64,000 nt of DNA from assembly GCA_963803845.1 (NCBI GenBank), contig CAWDNZ010000004.1, positions 1,302,001-1,366,000 on the forward strand, given 5' to 3'. Of the stretch, positions 60,249 to 64,000 are shown one piece after another. Below the pieces are notes generated by a model, which saw nothing but the letters and a program-made list of their open reading frames with translations, was not told the origin of the DNA and searched no databases. Source of the DNA: JABDIY01 sp963803845 (GTDB lineage: Bacteria; Actinomycetota; Acidimicrobiia; Acidimicrobiales; SZUA-35). The stretch's first letter is position 1. Every line of letters begins with the position of its first letter. Both the position numbers and the translations under genes were made by a program.

Positions 60249-61906
60249 ACGTTCCCGAGTCTTTCGGTGACGACAAGTCACTGGACCCATTCACCGAGAA
60301 GCGCGTTGCCGACAAGGTTCGCTCTGCTCTCACCGATCACGCAGATCGGGTGGAGCCGGCGGCCAACAGTTACCTCACTCTGTCGTCCCGGCTCGCTGGA
60401 GAGATTTCCAGCACCCCAAAAGCGCGTGGGCGAGTCAGTGCCCGAATCTTGGCGGCGGCGGCGATGGTTGTCGTGGTAGCCGGGGCTGGCATCTACGCCC
60501 TTAACCAGTCAGGTGGTAGCGATTTTGAGGCAACCGGTGGGGTTGCCAACAGCACCGCTCCTAGCTCCGCTCCGCCGGTACCGACGACCGCTGTGATGCC
60601 GACCTCGATGCCAGGCGAAGTGACAACCACGGTTGCACCCGCACCGCCGGAACCCATGGTGGAGGTGTTGGAGTCCGCACAACTGCCAAGTGCTGGATCG
60701 GTCTCCGAGGCCAGCCGCTCACTGGTCCACTTGCTCGGTTTGCCAGGCCAGACTCGGATAGAGGAACGTGATTCCATCGGAATCCTGCTACCTCCAGCGG
60801 AGCTGGACTACGGCGGCTCCGTACCCGAACTGGCGAAGATCACTACCCGAACCGACTCGAATGGAACCGCTGCCGTGTCGGCCACCTCGGAAACGATGCA
60901 GATCGAATCGGTTCGGTTGGACGGTGAGGAGATCGTGGTCACCGGCAAGGGAAGCGCATTCGAGGCTTGGGTTGGCGTGCAGCTGATCAGTACCGATGGC
61001 ACTCGCCTGGCGTCCACATTCACCATGGCAGGATGCTGTGAGGAGCTGGTGCCGTTCGAGGCCCGACTACCGCTGGTGCCCGGAGTTGGCGAAGCGTTCG
61101 TGATAGTTCATGGCGACAATGCGGGTTCTGGCGTCGTCCCGGCGTTTGCGGCCGTCCCGATTCACTACCGAGGTTCGGTAGACGACTCCACCACGTACAC
61201 CGTGTTTCGTATTCGTCCGAACGATTCCGACCGAGGTCTCAATATTCGAGATCTCCCCGGTACCGACGAGGGTGAAGTCTTGGCGACTCTCCCCTCTGGC
61301 ACTTCTGGCATCCAACGTCTCCCCCGGATGCCAGCCCTCGTCGGTGATTCCTTTTGGTGGCGGGTTCGAACCGCCGACGACATCGACGGCTGGGTTCACA
61401 GCTCGTTCCTGACCCCCGACCAGCCCGCCCTAAATGAAACAGAACTGCGGCATCTCGCTGAGTCAGCCATCTTCGGCATCAGCGCCGCAGAATTCGACGG
61501 GCTCTCGGGGGTCAGTTTTTCGCGTCGGGTGCCGGTGGCGGTGGGCTGGATCGGCGATCCCACATTTGTGGTCGGTCCGGATCTGGTGGATCCCGCCTTC
61601 TGGACCGAGGCTCGTCTCTGGCGGGTGCCCGAGGCAACATTTGGTGAACCCGAGACGACTATCTCTCTACGGTCACTGATGAACCTGCCGGACCTCACCA
61701 ACCAGGGTCCCGCGCTTCAGTCTGGAGCGGCATTGCCGTACGGATTCGAGCAGAACATGGCCGAGAACTACTTCGCGGGAACGCAGGCGGTCACCGTGGT
61801 GGGGCCGGAGGATGGCGAGCCGCTTCGGTCGATGGTGCTGTTCTTCGAGTCGTCGCCAACCGGGCCCCAGTTGGTGGGCGTTGTGGCCAGTATTTTCGTT
61901 CCTTAG
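60245..61906 (+). CDS. Membrane anti-sigma-like protein with Gmad2 and SH3 domains
   Basis: 553 residues, coupled to the sigma gene by ATGA. Residues 1-65 are cytoplasmic and may bind the sigma factor, though no zinc-type anti-sigma motif is visible. One membrane helix (RILAAAAMVVVVAGAGIYAL) is followed by a Pro/Thr linker. External residues ~205-310 resemble a Gmad2 immunoglobulin-like domain (IESVRLDGEEIVVTGKGSAFEAWVGV). Residues ~325-400 are a bacterial SH3 domain (GLNIRDLPGTDEGEVLATLPSGTSG). A C-terminal domain of ~150 residues is unknown. The architecture suggests a cell-envelope sensor that releases the sigma factor. A small hairpin (ACCCC-ACC-GGGGT, 61908-61920) follows. Confidence 0.8.
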   Translation: MNVPESFGDDKSLDPFTEKRVADKVRSALTDHADRVEPAANSYLTLSSRLAGEISSTPKARGRVSARILAAAAMVVVVAGAGIYALNQSGGSDFEATGGVANSTAPSSAPPVPTTAVMPTSMPGEVTTTVAPAPPEPMVEVLESAQLPSAGSVSEASRSLVHLLGLPGQTRIEERDSIGILLPPAELDYGGSVPELAKITTRTDSNGTAAVSATSETMQIESVRLDGEEIVVTGKGSAFEAWVGVQLISTDGTRLASTFTMAGCCEELVPFEARLPLVPGVGEAFVIVHGDNAGSGVVPAFAAVPIHYRGSVDDSTTYTVFRIRPNDSDRGLNIRDLPGTDEGEVLATLPSGTSGIQRLPRMPALVGDSFWWRVRTADDIDGWVHSSFLTPDQPALNETELRHLAESAIFGISAAEFDGLSGVSFSRRVPVAVGWIGDPTFVVGPDLVDPAFWTEARLWRVPEATFGEPETTISLRSLMNLPDLTNQGPALQSGAALPYGFEQNMAENYFAGTQAVTVVGPEDGEPLRSMVLFFESSPTGPQLVGVVASIFVP

Positions 61907-61940
61907 AACCCCACCGGGGTCGGCGGTCTCACCGTTCTTG

Positions 61941-61986
61941 CTGATCGCGCACAGGGCCGATCACGCACAGGGCCGATCACGCACAG
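61941..61986. repeat. Tandem 16-bp repeat
   Basis: GGCCGATCACGCACAG occurs twice in tandem (61955-61970 and 61971-61986), with a degenerate third copy CTGATCGCGCACAG at 61941-61954. The last copy overlaps the stop codon and final residues of the minus-strand lipoprotein gene, so its C-terminus may vary with repeat number. Confidence 0.75.
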
Positions 61987-62480
61987 TGGGTCCACGCCGC
62001 TTCGATCGGGTCGAGAATCGCACGGTGGGCTCGCTGCTGCACAATCTGGGCGTTGGCGTTGTCGCCAGCGGCCGCTGCCAGATCGTGGTTGAGGTCATCG
62101 AGCTGAAGCAATGCGGCCGCCAGGGTGGCATCCTCCGCAACGGAGGCTGCGTCTCGCAGCACCCATGAGACCGCAGCTTGAGCACGAGCGAGTTCTTCTG
62201 GTTCGTTGAGACTGTTGACCGGGTCGATCACAGAGAGAACGAACAGCGCTCTACACACTCGAACCTCGGGCGGCGGTGGCCCACACCGAAGATCATTGGC
62301 TTGGGTCCGGGCGAGGGCGAGAAGCACCATCTCCGAAGCGGAGGCGCTGGCCGCTTCGAGCGGTGAGGCGCCTTCTCGGCAGAACCCCACCGAGCTGGGC
62401 GGCGTTGCGCCCGTGGCGGGCTGTTGTTCCGGGACTGTACATGATGTTAAGAAAAAACAAACAACAGTAAATAAACGCAT
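61977..62480 (-). CDS. Small lipoprotein, hypothetical
   Basis: 167 residues from ATG 62480; a longer in-frame start at 62654 would overlap the divergent gene. The signal sequence MRLFTVVCFFLTSC ends in a good lipobox (LTSC). The mature part is helical and Ala-rich, with further cysteines (GFCREGA, LRCGPPPPEVRVC and the C-terminal THCA) that could form disulphides. No family recognised. No ribosome-binding site is clear at 62480. The C-terminal codons overlap a tandem repeat. Confidence 0.6.
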   Translation of the reverse strand: MRLFTVVCFFLTSCTVPEQQPATGATPPSSVGFCREGASPLEAASASASEMVLLALARTQANDLRCGPPPPEVRVCRALFVLSVIDPVNSLNEPEELARAQAAVSWVLRDAASVAEDATLAAALLQLDDLNHDLAAAAGDNANAQIVQQRAHRAILDPIEAAWTHCA

Positions 62481-62490
62481 AGTACTGTTG
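62462..62490. promoter_or_regulatory. Inverted repeat across the lipoprotein start, in an AT-rich patch
   Basis: CAACAGTA (62462-62469) and TACTGTTG (62483-62490) are exact reverse complements separated by 13 bases, spanning the ATG of the minus-strand lipoprotein gene. The surrounding 62440-62490 is unusually AT-rich for this genome. It could be an operator shared by the two divergent genes or an mRNA hairpin that masks the start. Confidence 0.35.
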
Positions 62491-62519
62491 AAGCTAGGCA
62501 CACGAGATACGGTTTCCTC

Positions 62520-62855
62520 GTGCTGCTTCACATCATTGGAACAAATGACCTGCGGGCGGCCCGCGAAGTCGGCGAGATCGTCACACCATCGCTCGCCGAC
62601 GAGGGTTTCATTCATTGCTCGTATGAGAATCAGGTCCTGACGCCGGCCAATCAACGCTTCTCCGGTCGTTATGACCTGGTGCTGCTCATCCTGGACCCTC
62701 AGCTGATCACGGCACCACTCGTCATCGAAGATAGCTACGGTTCAGGCACCGAGTTCCCGCATGTGTACGGGCCCATTCCCATTGATGCCATCCTTCGGAT
62801 CGTAGAGTTCCCGCCCGATGCCGACGGCAGTTTCAACCTCCCTGTCCTGTCCTAA
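62520..62855 (+). CDS. DUF952 family protein
   Basis: 111 residues from GTG 62520, matching the usual length of this small cytoplasmic family. LLHIIGTNDLRAAREVGEIVTPSLADEGFIHCSYENQV is the signature start, with the conserved EGFIHCS; FPHVYGPIPIDAIL follows near the end. Fold is related to glutathione S-transferase-like/ART-like small domains in some annotations, but the function is unknown. Confidence 0.85.
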   Translation: MLLHIIGTNDLRAAREVGEIVTPSLADEGFIHCSYENQVLTPANQRFSGRYDLVLLILDPQLITAPLVIEDSYGSGTEFPHVYGPIPIDAILRIVEFPPDADGSFNLPVLS

Positions 62856-62905
62856 GCCTGCGATTCCGCAGGCTTCGCCTTCTCTGACCCGAACCAGGAC
62901 TTGGC

Positions 62906-64000
62906 CTAGACCAGCCAGGCCCCGCTGCGCCAGCGGCGGGATAACGGCACCATCCGAACCAGCATGAAGGCCAGGATTGTTGTCCACAGCCATCCGAGCC
63001 CGGCTCCAGTGACCAAAACGATGCCCGCACCAACACTAAACGTTGCGAATGCGACCACCATCCACTTGGCCAGGAACCAGAGATCACCGGCTCCGATCAA
63101 GATCCCGTCAAGCGCAAACACCACTCCGTTCATTGGTTGCTGCGCCGCCACGAACAGCAGAATGAAAGCGGTGAAGGAGATGACGGCGGAATCGGTGGTG
63201 AACAGTCCGGCGATCGGCTGCCGGAACACCACGACCAATATGCCGAAGACCACTCCGACAAAAAGATCAATTTCGATCATGCGTCGGGATGCAGCCCAGG
63301 CCACTCGCGGGTCCCCTTCGCCCAGGTAGCGGCCAGTGAGGGCTTGTCCGGCAATCGCGACAGCATCGAGGGCGAGTGCCAGCGTGAACCACACCTGTAA
63401 AGCGACCTGGTGGGCCGCTAGTTCAGCGGTCCCGATGGAGGAAGCGACGCCTGCAGCAAGGGTGAGCGAACCTCGTAGCGACGCAGTCCGTACCACCAGC
63501 GCCTGGCCGCTCTTCAGAATGCTCAGCATGGGCGCCGTTCGAGGCGCGAGGGAGGCCCCGGCTGCGCGGGCCCAGCGGATCACAATTACAACAAACAGGG
63601 ATCCGCTGACGGTCTGGGCAAAGACGGTGGAGAGCGCTGATGCGCCAAGGCCGAAGCCCAGCCCGAAGACCAGGAAAACCTCGAGGATCAGATTCAACAC
63701 TGCGGAGATAACGGCGATCACCAGGGGTCGGCGGGTGTCTTGGCGGCCGTGCATAACGCCGGCTGCGGCCATCGCCAAAAGCAGAAACGGAAAACCGGGG
63801 AGGCTGAAGCGCAGGTACAACAAACCCGCATCGAGGACCGCTCCATCGGCTTGGAGCAGGACGAGCATAGGTTCGGCCAGCACTCCCATCAGTAGCGCTG
63901 CGCCAATGCCAAGGATCCCAGCCAACCACAATCCTTGAATACCTCTATTGGCGCCGCCAAGTTCGTCGCCGGCGCTGATCATTCGGGCGATCGGCCCCGT
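62906..64000 (-). CDS. MATE family efflux transporter (DinF-like), C-terminal part
   Basis: The frame is open from the right edge to the stop at 62906, giving about 364 residues; an ATG at 63982 is internal. At least nine membrane helices (LWLAGILGIGAALLMGVLA, PLVIAVISAVLNLILEVFLVFGLG, IDLFVGVVFGILVVVF and others). GVMHGRQDTRRPLVIAVISAVLNLILE and AAHQVALQVWFTLALALDAVAIAGQAL are hallmarks of the DinF branch of MATE antiporters. The N-terminal ~80 residues lie outside the window. Exports cationic compounds using H+ or Na+. Confidence 0.9.
   Translation of the reverse strand, partial: TGPIARMISAGDELGGANRGIQGLWLAGILGIGAALLMGVLAEPMLVLLQADGAVLDAGLLYLRFSLPGFPFLLLAMAAAGVMHGRQDTRRPLVIAVISAVLNLILEVFLVFGLGFGLGASALSTVFAQTVSGSLFVVIVIRWARAAGASLAPRTAPMLSILKSGQALVVRTASLRGSLTLAAGVASSIGTAELAAHQVALQVWFTLALALDAVAIAGQALTGRYLGEGDPRVAWAASRRMIEIDLFVGVVFGILVVVFRQPIAGLFTTDSAVISFTAFILLFVAAQQPMNGVVFALDGILIGAGDLWFLAKWMVVAFATFSVGAGIVLVTGAGLGWLWTTILAFMLVRMVPLSRRWRSGAWLV

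Overview
This 64 kb window is a chromosomal segment of a high-GC bacterium with dense gene packing, many GTG starts and many 1- or 4-base stop/start overlaps. Its gene content points to Actinomycetota, possibly an Acidimicrobiia-like lineage: a PASTA-domain Ser/Thr kinase, a BTAD/SARP-type regulator, GatCAB, an SCP2 protein, animal-type (class II) PurE and a circularly permuted ATP-grasp/alpha-E/transglutaminase operon. The phylum is an inference. I saw no tRNA, rRNA, CRISPR array, transposase or phage gene; the segment reads as core genome with a few accessory or decayed genes.

Layout. 1-5.3 kb: the 5' end of a thiolase preceded by a perfect 24-bp palindrome, three poorly characterised genes, acetyl-CoA synthetase (acs) and two small hypotheticals. 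5.4-9.7 kb: a deoxyribonucleotidase-like HAD protein, then purL (with PurS-like sequence built in) and purQ. 9.8-13.4 kb: a transglutaminase-like protein and an MgtA-type P-type ATPase split by a frameshift. 13.5-19.3 kb: a methionine-cycle operon, with an ArsR-methyltransferase regulator followed by metF and metH, and an ArsR-like operator upstream. 19.3-25.3 kb (minus strand): a four-gene operon with two ATP-grasp proteins, two alpha-E domains and a transglutaminase.

25.4-33.1 kb is the core purine operon: purC, class II purE, purF, a purD-purM fusion, purN and guaB. With purL and purQ it covers most of the route from PRPP to IMP plus the first step to GMP; purB and purH are not in the window, and purK would not be needed with a class II PurE. 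The order purC-purE and purD::purM-purN matches the domain order of the animal enzymes PAICS and GART. 33.2-35.2 kb: a DNA-alkylation repair pair (Ada-AlkA fusion and Ogt). 35.3-38.8 kb (minus): hydrolase, metallo-beta-lactamase-fold protein, thioesterase and serB.

38.9-42.6 kb: a BTAD regulator divergent from an unknown gene, then a molybdate-type ABC transporter (modABC). 42.6-50.8 kb: valS, a large HD-GYP/Ig-like/lamin-tail gene disrupted twice, a glycosyltransferase and cysS. 50.9-56.8 kb: PASTA kinase, SCP2 protein and gatCAB. 56.9-64 kb: a secreted DUF4214-hydrolase, an M15-like lipoprotein divergent from an ECF sigma/anti-sigma-like pair, a small lipoprotein, a DUF952 protein and a MATE transporter running off the right edge.

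The most notable points are the eukaryote-like purine gene arrangement, the ATP-grasp operon whose fused copy lacks a recognisable glycine-rich loop, the self-regulated-looking methionine operon, and a structured ~80-bp repeat present twice between convergent genes (35184 and 56818).
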